Assembly: GCF_000484535.1 (NCBI RefSeq)
Contig: NC_022600.1
Span: forward strand, 3,100,001 to 3,164,000
Reading direction: 5' to 3'
From: Gloeobacter kilaueensis JS1
GTDB lineage: Bacteria; Cyanobacteriota; Cyanobacteriia; Gloeobacterales; Gloeobacteraceae
Length of the DNA stretch: 64,000 nucleotides
The position numbers and the translations under genes were made by a program. Of the stretch, positions 18,041-26,368 are shown piece by piece (within the stretch, counting starts at the first letter, position 1; each line of letters starts with the position of its first letter). The notes under the pieces were generated by a model. It did no database searches, was not told the origin of the DNA, and saw nothing but the letters and a program-made list of their open reading frames with translations.

Positions 18041-20482
18041 TCAGGGCGTAACCGTAAAAGCAGTGGGACTCTGGGCTTTGCCGAAGGGCACGTACACGTC
18101 AATCTTGGCAGTTGTTGCTCCCGTCGGGACAGTAACCACCAGTTGGGTGTCCGAGACGATGGTGAAAGGAGCCTTCTTACCGTTGGCAAAGTAGACATAG
18201 GATGTCTTCGAGAAGCCAGTGCCGGTGAGGGTAATCGCTGTTCCGACGGAGCCACTCGCAGGAGAAAAGCTGTTAACTAAGGGTGTGGAGGGGTTGATCT
18301 TTGTGATGAAGGCGTCGAGATTGCCCTTGCGTGTTCCCTGCGGAGCACCGGGAGTGGCTGGGAAGTCTGCGGAAGCAGTAAACCCAGTTGCGTAAGCATT
18401 GCCTGCGCCGTCTACTGTAAGGCCGTAGCCGACATCGTTGCCTCCGCCTTTGAGGAGGGTAGAAAAAGCAAGCGCAGAGCCAGTGGGGTTTAGTTTGCTC
18501 ACAAAGATATTGTCATTCGCTGTATCTGGACTGAAGTAAATGGGATTGACCAGCGGGAAATTGGTGGAATAGGTTTCACCGATCACGAAGGCATTGCCAG
18601 CCCCGTCCAGCACAATGGTAGAGCCATAGTCAGTACCACTACCTCCCAGATAGGTGGAGTAGACCAAGGCAGTTCCCGCCGCATTCAACTTCGACACGAA
18701 AACATCCGTAGTACCACCTAATTTGGTCTGTCGTGCGCCGGGTGTGGTCGGGAAGTTGGAGGAATAGGTGTATCCAGTTGCGTAAGCATTGCCCGCACTG
18801 TCCACAGCGATGCCATTGCCATAATCAGTGTTCCCGCCTCCCAGATAGGTGGAGTAGACCAGAGCAGTTCCCGACGCATTCAACTTCGATACAAACACGT
18901 CGAGGTCACCACTGAGTTGAGTTTGCGGTGCATCGGGAGTAGTTGGGAAGTCGATAGCATCGGTGTAGCCGGTCACGTAGGCATTTCCCGCACTGTCTAC
19001 TACCAGGCTTTTGCCATAATCGCCATTCTCACCTCCTAAATAAGTGGAATAGACCAGGGCAGTTCCCGATGCATTCAACTTCGCTACGTATGTGTCGTAG
19101 GAGCCAGCAGATTGAGCCTGTAGGGCACCAGGGGTCGTCGGGAAGTTATCGGAAGAGGTATAGCCGGTCACATAGGCGTTGCCCGCATCGTCCACGGCGA
19201 CGTCGTAGTTGAACTCATCGTACCTGCCTCCCAAATAGGTGGAGTAGACCAGGGCAGCTCCCGCCGCGTTCAACTTCGCTACGAACGCATCGAAGTAAAA
19301 GCCACCGCTAATGGATTGAGTCTGCAATGCGCCAGGAGTAGTCGGGAAGTTGGTGGAATTGGTAAAGCCAGTCACGTAGGCATTGCCCGCATTGTCCACT
19401 GCAATGGAACGGCCGTAGTCAGCGTTCCCGCCTCCCAGGTACGTGGAGTAGACCAAGGCGGTTCCCGCTGCGTTCAACTTCGCCACATACGTGTCGATAC
19501 CACCACTGGATTGAGTCTGAAGCGAACCGGATATGCTCGGGAAGTTGGTAGAAGCGGTTTGGCCGGTTACATAAGCATTACCGCCCCCATCCACTGCGAC
19601 GGCGTAGCCATATTCGTCGCTATCGCCCCCTAGGTAGGTGGAGTAGGACAGCACCGGGTCGATGATTAACGTTCTATCCTGCCTACGTCCTTGTACTGCA
19701 AAACCTACTGTCTGCGCGTCCAGTTGCACATATCGACCCTGCAACTGCCTCTTACTGCCGGAACCGTACTCGTTGATTACAGGCGGCAACTGCCGAATTT
19801 GTCCCGCTTCGCTGTTGACGACTAGTCCGCCTTGCTTGTCGATGAAGACGCGCTGTGCTCCACTGAACCGTAAGCGGATGCGGCTCGGATCTGCTTTCGG
19901 TGCTACCACAAAGTCGTACTCTAGCTGCCCGTGCTCACTGTGGTAGATCAGGTCAACGCCAGGATACACACCCTTGCTTTCGACACGAGCATAGGTAGCC
20001 ACATCGGTGTGCCACTGGCTTGGGTCGTTGCCTTTCAGATAGTTGACCTTGCCTGGCAGGGCATCAATTCCTGCTAACTGTGCCTGACTGTTGGCTCCCA
20101 GCAGTTGCATCTGTACCAATGCAGTCTTTGTGTTTGTCTTTGGACGCAAGCGGGAAGGTTGGATTTTACCCTTGTCTTTGGTCAAGCCCGGTGTAGCGGA
20201 CTGAAAAGCAAACAGTGCCTCAGTCGGCAGCAAAGCCACTCTGTAGCCACCTGTACGCGCCAGAAAGCGCACAGCAGCAGGTGCTTGACCGACGTTGGGC
20301 TCGAAACTCACAGGCAACTGGCCGTACTGCTGATGAGCAACGCTCAGCTTCTCAGCCGAAGCAGGTACTGGTGCAGGAGAACTCTTTACCGCTACGACTG
20401 GTGGCAGCGGCGCAGAAAGAACCTGGGTCTGGGACAAGAGAGTAGCGACACTGAAAAAAGCAGCAGCGCGGCGGTAGAACAT
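18041..20482 (-). CDS. Secreted SBBP-repeat beta-propeller protein with C-terminal IPT/TIG domain (paralogue 1)
   Basis: 813 residues from the ATG at 20482, which has GAGG eight bases upstream and begins a signal peptide (ending near QVLSAPLPP). An N-terminal domain with LPVSFEPNVGQAP and VRFLARTGGYRVALL is typical for proteins carrying SBBP repeats. About nine repeats follow with the pattern YSTYLGG...DYG..IAVD.AGNAYVTG.T. The last 80 residues form an Ig-like IPT/TIG domain with TGTGFSKTSYVYF and VPFGKAQSPTAF. Probably cell-surface or secreted; function unknown. It is about the same length as its upstream neighbour, closely similar throughout, and preceded by the same promoter box. Confidence 0.85.
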   Translation of the reverse strand: MFYRRAAAFFSVATLLSQTQVLSAPLPPVVAVKSSPAPVPASAEKLSVAHQQYGQLPVSFEPNVGQAPAAVRFLARTGGYRVALLPTEALFAFQSATPGLTKDKGKIQPSRLRPKTNTKTALVQMQLLGANSQAQLAGIDALPGKVNYLKGNDPSQWHTDVATYARVESKGVYPGVDLIYHSEHGQLEYDFVVAPKADPSRIRLRFSGAQRVFIDKQGGLVVNSEAGQIRQLPPVINEYGSGSKRQLQGRYVQLDAQTVGFAVQGRRQDRTLIIDPVLSYSTYLGGDSDEYGYAVAVDGGGNAYVTGQTASTNFPSISGSLQTQSSGGIDTYVAKLNAAGTALVYSTYLGGGNADYGRSIAVDNAGNAYVTGFTNSTNFPTTPGALQTQSISGGFYFDAFVAKLNAAGAALVYSTYLGGRYDEFNYDVAVDDAGNAYVTGYTSSDNFPTTPGALQAQSAGSYDTYVAKLNASGTALVYSTYLGGENGDYGKSLVVDSAGNAYVTGYTDAIDFPTTPDAPQTQLSGDLDVFVSKLNASGTALVYSTYLGGGNTDYGNGIAVDSAGNAYATGYTYSSNFPTTPGARQTKLGGTTDVFVSKLNAAGTALVYSTYLGGSGTDYGSTIVLDGAGNAFVIGETYSTNFPLVNPIYFSPDTANDNIFVSKLNPTGSALAFSTLLKGGGNDVGYGLTVDGAGNAYATGFTASADFPATPGAPQGTRKGNLDAFITKINPSTPLVNSFSPASGSVGTAITLTGTGFSKTSYVYFANGKKAPFTIVSDTQLVVTVPTGATTAKIDVYVPFGKAQSPTAFTVTP

Positions 20483-20512
20483 GGGGAGACCTCGGTAAAC
20501 AGAATCGTGCGC

Positions 20513-20576
20513 ATTATAAGAGAACCACTTGGAGCCCAGTCGGTAACCTGCAAAACACTTTACATCTTGTAAGCAG
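20513..20576 (-). promoter_or_regulatory. Promoter with conserved 38-bp box, SBBP paralogue 1
   Basis: On the reverse strand, the box (20539-20576) contains a TTACA-N3-TGTAA inverted repeat (20560-20572) and the palindrome GGTAACC (20542-20548). Exactly 20 bases further lies TATAAT followed by GCG (20518-20513), then the ATG 30 bases on. The same box, spacing and -10 precede paralogue 2, while the 20 bases between them differ. No good -35 hexamer is present, which fits activator-dependent transcription. The box begins 27 bp after the stop of paralogue 2. Confidence 0.75.
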
Positions 20577-20603
20577 AGCCAATGCGCATCAGCTGTCAAC
20601 TGC

Positions 20604-23030
20604 TCAAGGGGTGATAGTGAAAGCGGTAGGACTTTGCGCTTTGCCGAAGGGCACATACACGTCGATCTTGGCAGTTGTTGCTCCGATTGGCACAGTAACG
20701 ACTAGTTGCGTGTCTGAGACGATGGTGAAGGGTGCCTTCTTACCGTTGGTGAAATAGACGTAGGAGGTCTTCAAGAAGCCGGTGCCGGTGAGGGTAATGG
20801 TGCTACCAACTGGGCCGCTGGTCGGAAAGAAGCTGGTGATCAAGGGCGTCGAGAGGCTGATCTTGGTTATGATTACATCGCTGTAGCCGCCCTTGAACGT
20901 TGCCTGCGGAGCACCAGGAGTTACTGGAAAGGTTGGCCCGGCATAGCCCGTTACGTAGGCGTTCCCCGACTTGTCTATTGCCAGGCTATATATGTACCCA
21001 CTGTTTTTGAGATAGCTAGAGAATAGTAAGCCGGAGCCTGTAGCATTCAGCCTACTGACGAAACCGCTACCGCCGCCAGTGTAAATACCGTTAACTGTTG
21101 GGAAGTAGGTTGAGTCGGTGAATCCGGCCACATAAGCATTGCCTACTTCATCCACCGCTATGCCAAAGCCATAATCAGTGCCATCGGCACCCAGGTAGGT
21201 AGAGTAGACAAGAGCAGTGCCCGTTTCGTTCAGCTTCGTCACAAATGCGTCGTAGGGAACACCGCCGCTATACCGAGGCTGGCGCACACCCGGCGTGGTC
21301 GGGAAGTTAGCTGACGAGGTGGAGCCAATCACATAAGCATTGCCCACTGCGTCTGTTGCTATTGCCGAGGCAAAATCTGTATCCTTACCCCCCAGGTAGG
21401 TAGAGTAGACGAAAGCTGTGCCCGTTGCATTCAGTTTCGCCACAAACCCGTCTAGGTAACCACCGCCATACTGAGTTTGTAGCGCACCGGGAGTCGTCGG
21501 GAAGTTTGGGCTTGTATAGGTTTCAATGTTAGTCTCACCAGCGACATAGGCATTGCCAGCGTTGTCTATTACGATGCTCTTTCCAGTTTCCTCTGCCCCA
21601 CCCCCGAGATAGGTGGAGTAGACAAGGGCAGTACCTGTTGTGTTCAGCTTCGTCACAAATGCGTCCTGGATGCCACCGCCAAACTGGGTCTGTGCTGCGC
21701 CGGGTGTGATTGGGAAGCCTGTTGAAGAGGCTTCTCCGGTCACATAAGCATTACCAGAAGTATCCAGTGCTATGCCATAGCCTACGCCATAACTGCCTGC
21801 CAGATAGGTGGAATAGACAAGAGCCGTGCCCGTCGCGTTCAGCTTTGTCACGAACGGACCGATAGCACTATTAGTCTGCAGTGCGCCGGGTGTAGTGGGG
21901 AAGTCACTTGACTGGGTAAAGCCAGTCACATATGCATTGCCAGCCTTGTCCACTGCTATGCCATAGCCGGAATCCCTATCACCGCCGCCAAGATAGGTAG
22001 AGTAGACAAGAGCGGTGCCCGTTTCGTTCAGCTTCGTCACGAATGCGTCTTTTGCGCTGGTAATGACGTTACTCTGGTTCTGCACTACACCGGGCGTGAT
22101 TGGGAAGTCTGTTGAAGAGGTTTCTCCGGTCACATAAGCATTACCAGAAGTATCCAGTGCTATGCCATAGCCATAGTCATCGTTGGTGCCCCCCAGGTAG
22201 GTGGAGTAGCTGAGCACTGGGTCGATCACTAACTGCGCTCCTTGCTCACGCCCTTCTACCACGAAACCTACCGTTTTACTGTCGAGCTGCACATAGTAGC
22301 CCTTTAGCTGCTGCCTGTGCCCGGCTTTGTTTTGATAGACCACAGGCGGCTTCTGGTGCAGTTGACCGGCCACGCTCTGGACTATTAGAGCACCCTGCTT
22401 ATCGATGAACACACGCTTGGCTCCCGCAAAGCGCAACTTGATCTGCTCTATTTGCGCTCCTGGTGCTACAACAAAGTCGTACTCCAGCTGCCCATGCTCG
22501 CTGTGGTAAATCAAGTCGATACCAGGATACACACCCTTGCTTTTGACACGACCATAAGTTGCCACATCGGTATGCCACTGGCTCCGGTCGTTGCCTTTTA
22601 GATAGTTCACCTTGCCTGGTAGAGCGTCGATTCCTTCTATCTGTGTCTGGCTATTGGCTCCTACCAGTTGCATCTGTACCAGTGCCGTCTTCGTCGAGCG
22701 AGGGGGAAGCTGTTGCTTATCCCTGCCCCTGGTAAGGGCTGGAGTTGCGGAGTGAAAAGCAAACAGCGCTCCTGTGGGTAGCAAGGCTACTCTATAACCG
22801 CCTGTACGAGCAAGGAAGCGCACAGCAGCAGGTGCTTGACCAACATTCGGCTCAAAGCTCACAGGCAACTGGCCGTACTGCTGGCGGGCAACGCTCAGCT
22901 TCTCAGCTGAAGCAGGGGACATAGCAGGAGGACTCTTTACCGCTACGACTGGCAGCGGTGCGGAAAGAACCTGGGACTGAGCAAGAAGGGCAACGGCAGC
23001 AAAAGCGGTGGCAACCGGACGCAAGAGCAT
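20604..23030 (-). CDS. Secreted SBBP-repeat beta-propeller protein with C-terminal IPT/TIG domain (paralogue 2)
   Basis: 808 residues from the ATG at 23030, chosen because the signal peptide starts there (LLRPVATAFAAVALLAQ, cleavage near VLSAPLP). It shares the N-terminal domain (LPVSFEPNVGQAP), the SBBP repeats (YSTYLGG, NAYVTGETSSTDFPITPG) and the C-terminal IPT/TIG domain (TGTGFLKTSYVYF) with the downstream paralogue, clearly by tandem duplication. The repeats differ more between paralogues than the two end domains do, suggesting repeat turnover. Predicted to be exported and to form one or more beta-propellers; partner unknown. An orphan response-regulator gene lies upstream on the same strand. 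Confidence 0.85.
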   Translation of the reverse strand: MLLRPVATAFAAVALLAQSQVLSAPLPVVAVKSPPAMSPASAEKLSVARQQYGQLPVSFEPNVGQAPAAVRFLARTGGYRVALLPTGALFAFHSATPALTRGRDKQQLPPRSTKTALVQMQLVGANSQTQIEGIDALPGKVNYLKGNDRSQWHTDVATYGRVKSKGVYPGIDLIYHSEHGQLEYDFVVAPGAQIEQIKLRFAGAKRVFIDKQGALIVQSVAGQLHQKPPVVYQNKAGHRQQLKGYYVQLDSKTVGFVVEGREQGAQLVIDPVLSYSTYLGGTNDDYGYGIALDTSGNAYVTGETSSTDFPITPGVVQNQSNVITSAKDAFVTKLNETGTALVYSTYLGGGDRDSGYGIAVDKAGNAYVTGFTQSSDFPTTPGALQTNSAIGPFVTKLNATGTALVYSTYLAGSYGVGYGIALDTSGNAYVTGEASSTGFPITPGAAQTQFGGGIQDAFVTKLNTTGTALVYSTYLGGGAEETGKSIVIDNAGNAYVAGETNIETYTSPNFPTTPGALQTQYGGGYLDGFVAKLNATGTAFVYSTYLGGKDTDFASAIATDAVGNAYVIGSTSSANFPTTPGVRQPRYSGGVPYDAFVTKLNETGTALVYSTYLGADGTDYGFGIAVDEVGNAYVAGFTDSTYFPTVNGIYTGGGSGFVSRLNATGSGLLFSSYLKNSGYIYSLAIDKSGNAYVTGYAGPTFPVTPGAPQATFKGGYSDVIITKISLSTPLITSFFPTSGPVGSTITLTGTGFLKTSYVYFTNGKKAPFTIVSDTQLVVTVPIGATTAKIDVYVPFGKAQSPTAFTITP

Positions 23031-23058
23031 GGGGCACCTAAGCGAGTGTGGTGCCCGC

Positions 23059-23122
23059 ATTATAGGGATGCACACTACAGCCGGGTCGGTAACCTGCAAA
23101 ACACTTTACATCTTGTAAGCAG
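23059..23122 (-). promoter_or_regulatory. Promoter with conserved 38-bp box, SBBP paralogue 2
   Basis: The 38-bp box at 23085-23122 is identical base for base to the one upstream of paralogue 1, including TTACA-N3-TGTAA and GGTAACC. TATAATGCG (reverse strand, -10 at 23064-23059) again lies exactly 20 bases downstream and the ATG 28 bases after that. The box starts 34 bp after the stop of the response-regulator gene, so the SBBP gene need not depend on read-through. Confidence 0.75.
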
Positions 23123-23155
23123 GACAAACCGCTTTGAGACAGCTTTGTGGATGTC

Positions 23156-23848
23156 CTACCGTACCAGACCCGTCCGCAGCGCAGTTACGGCTGCCTGGGT
23201 GCGGTCGTCGGCGCAGAGTTTGCTCAGGATATTGCGTACATGGGTCTTGACTGTTCCGACAGTGATGAATAATTCGTCGGCGATGTCCTGATTGGAGTGG
23301 CCCTCGACGATGTGCTGCAGCACCTCCAGCTCGCGCTCGGTGAGGGGCGAAGCTTCGAGAATCTGGGTGAGTTCTGGTCCCGCCGCTTCGATCTGCACGG
23401 TACTGCCGACCTCCCCGCCGGGTTGGCCGCGCACCTGGGTGAGTACCGTGCGGGCTATCGAAGGATCGATCCAGCTGTTGCCCTCGCGCGTCGTCTGCAA
23501 AGCGGTGAGCAAATCGGCAGAACCGATATCTTTCATACAATAAGAGTCGGCCCCGGCAGCGAAGGCGGCAAGAACGACCTGATCGTTGTCGCGCAGGGTG
23601 AGAATGAGTACGCGCACGTCAGGATCGTCGCTTTTGAGGCGGCGGGTCACCTCGATACCGTCGATATCGGGTAGACCGATATCGACGATTGCAACATCGG
23701 GATTCTGGGCATGGACGACGCGCAGGCCGTCTGTACCGTTGGCCGCCTCGCCTACCAGCTCTACATCCTGGTGCTGCTGGAGGGTCATCCGCATCCCGGC
23801 GCGGGTTAGATCATGATCTTCGATAAGTACAACTCGAATCGGAGACAT
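23156..23848 (-). CDS. NarL/FixJ-family response regulator (orphan)
   Basis: 230 residues. The receiver domain (1-125) has acidic residues E10-D11, phospho-acceptor D56 in VDIGLP, and K106 region YCMKDIG. After a linker, the LuxR-type HTH (about 165-228) shows LTERELEVLQHI, NQDIADELFITVGTVKTHVRNIL. It therefore binds DNA as a dimer, normally after phosphorylation. No histidine kinase gene is adjacent. It closely resembles the regulator at 52462. The conserved dyad box just downstream, in front of the SBBP genes, is a possible target (inference: TTACA/TGTAA dyads suit this class). Confidence 0.88.
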   Translation of the reverse strand: MSPIRVVLIEDHDLTRAGMRMTLQQHQDVELVGEAANGTDGLRVVHAQNPDVAIVDIGLPDIDGIEVTRRLKSDDPDVRVLILTLRDNDQVVLAAFAAGADSYCMKDIGSADLLTALQTTREGNSWIDPSIARTVLTQVRGQPGGEVGSTVQIEAAGPELTQILEASPLTERELEVLQHIVEGHSNQDIADELFITVGTVKTHVRNILSKLCADDRTQAAVTALRTGLVR

Positions 23849-23913
23849 AGCTTTCTGCTCCCGATACCACCTACAGGTTCATGGTAGTCCGGGTGGTGGG
23901 CAAAGCGGGGGGA

Positions 23914-24579
23914 CTAACGCCCGGTCATCAGCAGCCTTGCAAAGTAGAATTTGTCGTCGATCGCTGCCCGGCGAACAATTTTCCAGCCCTGCCGGAGCAA
24001 GATCGCTTCGATGTCTTCGCTGCGGTGCTGGTAGGCGCGGGTGGTCTTGTTTGCCCCTGGAAAAAACTCGCCGACTTTTTTGAGGGCAGCAAACAGCAGC
24101 GTCTTGGGGGCATAGGTGATGAGCAGGTGTTCCCCTGCCAGGGAGCTGAGATGGGCGAGCATCTTTTCGACCTGGGCAAGCGGGTAGTGGATGAGCACAT
24201 CCAGACAGATCACGATGTCGTAGTGGCCGCCGATGCGCTCGAGTTCGAGCACCTCGAAGTGGGGGTTGTCGGGCGGAAGTTGCAATTGCTGGCGGCGGTG
24301 GCTCGCTTCGAGGATCATCTTCTCAGAAATATCGGTGGCAAGGACCTGGGCTCCGCGCTGGGCAAGCGGCAGGCTCAAACTTCCCAGTCCGCAACCGGCA
24401 TCGCAGATCGACTTGCCGGAGATATTGCCCAGCCAGTCGAGCACCCGGTCGCAGGTGCGCTGGTGGCCCACCCGAATCGAATGCTGGATGCGGTTGACGG
24501 CCTCATCGCCGTAGATCCGCTTCCAGCGCTCGAAGCCGGTGTTGTTGAAGTAGTCGCGGACGATCAGCTTTTCTTCCAT
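23914..24579 (-). CDS. chlM: Mg-protoporphyrin IX methyltransferase
   Basis: 221 residues, normal for BchM/ChlM. It transfers a methyl group from S-adenosylmethionine to Mg-protoporphyrin IX, an early committed step of chlorophyll synthesis, at the membrane surface. The N-terminus VRDYFNNTGFERWKRIYGD is characteristic of the family; the SAM site is CDAGCGLGSLSLPLA, followed by ATDISEKMI and a conserved VICLDVLIHYP. The C-terminal region has TRAYQHRSEDIEAIL. The gene is divergent from the signalling operon at 24701. It confirms a chlorophyll-making organism. Confidence 0.92.
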   Translation of the reverse strand: MEEKLIVRDYFNNTGFERWKRIYGDEAVNRIQHSIRVGHQRTCDRVLDWLGNISGKSICDAGCGLGSLSLPLAQRGAQVLATDISEKMILEASHRRQQLQLPPDNPHFEVLELERIGGHYDIVICLDVLIHYPLAQVEKMLAHLSSLAGEHLLITYAPKTLLFAALKKVGEFFPGANKTTRAYQHRSEDIEAILLRQGWKIVRRAAIDDKFYFARLLMTGR

Positions 24580-24700
24580 GGGGGATATTTTAGGTTATTT
24601 CGACGGGCCAGAGGGTTCAGCAATTATCGAGGCTGTCGTTTGCCGGAACAGTTGGCTACCTTGAGAAAGTAAGCCGTGCAGTCTCTGGCGGAGGAGAACC

Positions 24701-26368
24701 ATGCCCAAACCCGTCATCCTCGCTGTCGATGACGACCCCGATGTGCTGCAGGCAGTCTCCCGCGATCTGCGCCACCAGTACGGCGAGCGCTTTCGGATCG
24801 TGCGCGCCGACTCCGGCAGTGCTGCGCTGCAGGCGGTGGAGCAACTGGCCGAGCGCAACGAGACGGTGGCAATTTTTCTGGTCGATCAGCGGATGCCCCA
24901 GATGAGCGGCGTCGAGTTTCTGGAGCGGGTGATCGAGCGTGCGCCACAGGCCAAGCGCGTCTTGCTCACCGCCTACGCCGACACCGAGGCGGCGATCCGC
25001 GCCATCAACAATGTCCGGCTCGACTACTACCTGCTCAAGCCCTGGGATCCGCCGGAGGAGCGCCTCTATCCGGTGCTCGACGATCTATTGGACGATTGGC
25101 TCGCGGCCTTCAAGCCGCCCTTCGAGGGCATCCGCGTCATCGGCAACCGCTGGTCGGCAGAGTCGCACCAGGTCAAAGATTTTTTAGCCCGCAACCAGGT
25201 GCCCTACCAGTGGATGGACCTCGACCAGGACGAGGAAGCGCGGCGGCTATTCAGCAGCGGCGAGACGGCCAGTGGGGTGCAGCGGTTGCCGGTGGTGCTC
25301 TTTACCGACGGCACCCGCCTCTGCCGGCCTTCTAACCTGGAGATGGCAGGCAAGCTCGGTCTGCGCACCCAGGCGGAGCGGCCCTTCTACGATCTGGCGA
25401 TCGTGGGCGGTGGACCGGCGGGACTGGCGGCGGCGGTCTACGGGGCTTCGGAGGGGCTAACGACGGTGATGATCGAGCGGGAGGCACCCGGCGGTCAGGC
25501 CGGTTCCAGTTCGCGCATCGAAAATTATCTGGGCTTTCCGGTGGGCCTGAGCGGGGCGGACCTGGCCCGCAGAGCCGCCATTCAGGCGCGCCGCTTTGGG
25601 GTCGAAATTCTTTCTCCCCAGTCGGTGGTGGACGTGCGCATTCAAGATCCGTATCGGATCGTCAAACTCAAGGACGGCAGCGAAATTAGCTGCCACGCGC
25701 TGCTTATTGCCACGGGCGTCTCCTACCGCAAGCTCGACGTGCCGGGGATCGCAGAACTCACGGGCCGGGGGGTCTACTACGGGGCGGCGCTCACCGAAGC
25801 CCTCGCCTGCTCGAACGAAGAAGTCTACGTCGTGGGCGGAGCCAATTCGGCGGGCCAGGCGGCGATGTATTTTTCGCGCTATGCCCAGAATGTGACGATG
25901 CTGGTGCGCGCCGATTCGCTTACCCAGAGCATGTCCCAGTACCTCATCGATCAGATTGCCGCCACCAGCAACATCGCCGTGCGCACCTGCACGAGCGTCG
26001 TCGAGGTCAAAGGCCGCGAGCGCCTCGAAGCGCTGGTGTTGGCGAACGCGGTGAGCGGCGAACAGGAGACCGTCGATGCCACTTCGCTCTTTATCTTTAT
26101 CGGGGCCAGTCCCCAGACCGACTGGCTTGAGGGGGTGGTCCAGCGCGACCGCCAGGGATTTATTCTCGCGGGGGCCGATCTGCTCACCGGCGGCCAGCGC
26201 CCCAAAGGCTGGTCGCTCGAACGCGATCCGTTCTTGCTGGAGACGAGCGTGCCGGGCATCTTTGTCGCTGGCGATGTGCGCTACGGTTCGGTCAAGCGCG
26301 TCGCCTCCGGCGTCGGCGAGGGGGCAATTGCTGTCCAGTTCATCCACCGCTATCTCAGTAAAGTCTGA
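24701..26368 (+). CDS. Receiver domain fused to a thioredoxin-reductase-like flavoprotein lacking the CxxC
   Basis: 555 residues in three parts. Residues 1-125 are a receiver with D10-D11 and phospho-acceptor D62 in LVDQRMP. Residues 143-222 look like a glutaredoxin/thioredoxin-type domain without a CxxC. Residues 229-555 are a thioredoxin-reductase-like FAD/NAD(P)H module: AIVGGGPAGLAAA (FAD), VVGGANSAGQAA (NADPH) and a C-terminal FVAGDVR. Where thioredoxin reductase has CATC, this protein reads GVYYGAALTEAL, so no dithiol can form there. Fused regulators of this kind are known next to cyclic-nucleotide-domain kinases. GGAGGAG precedes the ATG. Its stop overlaps the next start (TGATG). It may be a redox-reading output of the operon (inference). 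Confidence 0.88.
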   Translation: MPKPVILAVDDDPDVLQAVSRDLRHQYGERFRIVRADSGSAALQAVEQLAERNETVAIFLVDQRMPQMSGVEFLERVIERAPQAKRVLLTAYADTEAAIRAINNVRLDYYLLKPWDPPEERLYPVLDDLLDDWLAAFKPPFEGIRVIGNRWSAESHQVKDFLARNQVPYQWMDLDQDEEARRLFSSGETASGVQRLPVVLFTDGTRLCRPSNLEMAGKLGLRTQAERPFYDLAIVGGGPAGLAAAVYGASEGLTTVMIEREAPGGQAGSSSRIENYLGFPVGLSGADLARRAAIQARRFGVEILSPQSVVDVRIQDPYRIVKLKDGSEISCHALLIATGVSYRKLDVPGIAELTGRGVYYGAALTEALACSNEEVYVVGGANSAGQAAMYFSRYAQNVTMLVRADSLTQSMSQYLIDQIAATSNIAVRTCTSVVEVKGRERLEALVLANAVSGEQETVDATSLFIFIGASPQTDWLEGVVQRDRQGFILAGADLLTGGQRPKGWSLERDPFLLETSVPGIFVAGDVRYGSVKRVASGVGEGAIAVQFIHRYLSKV

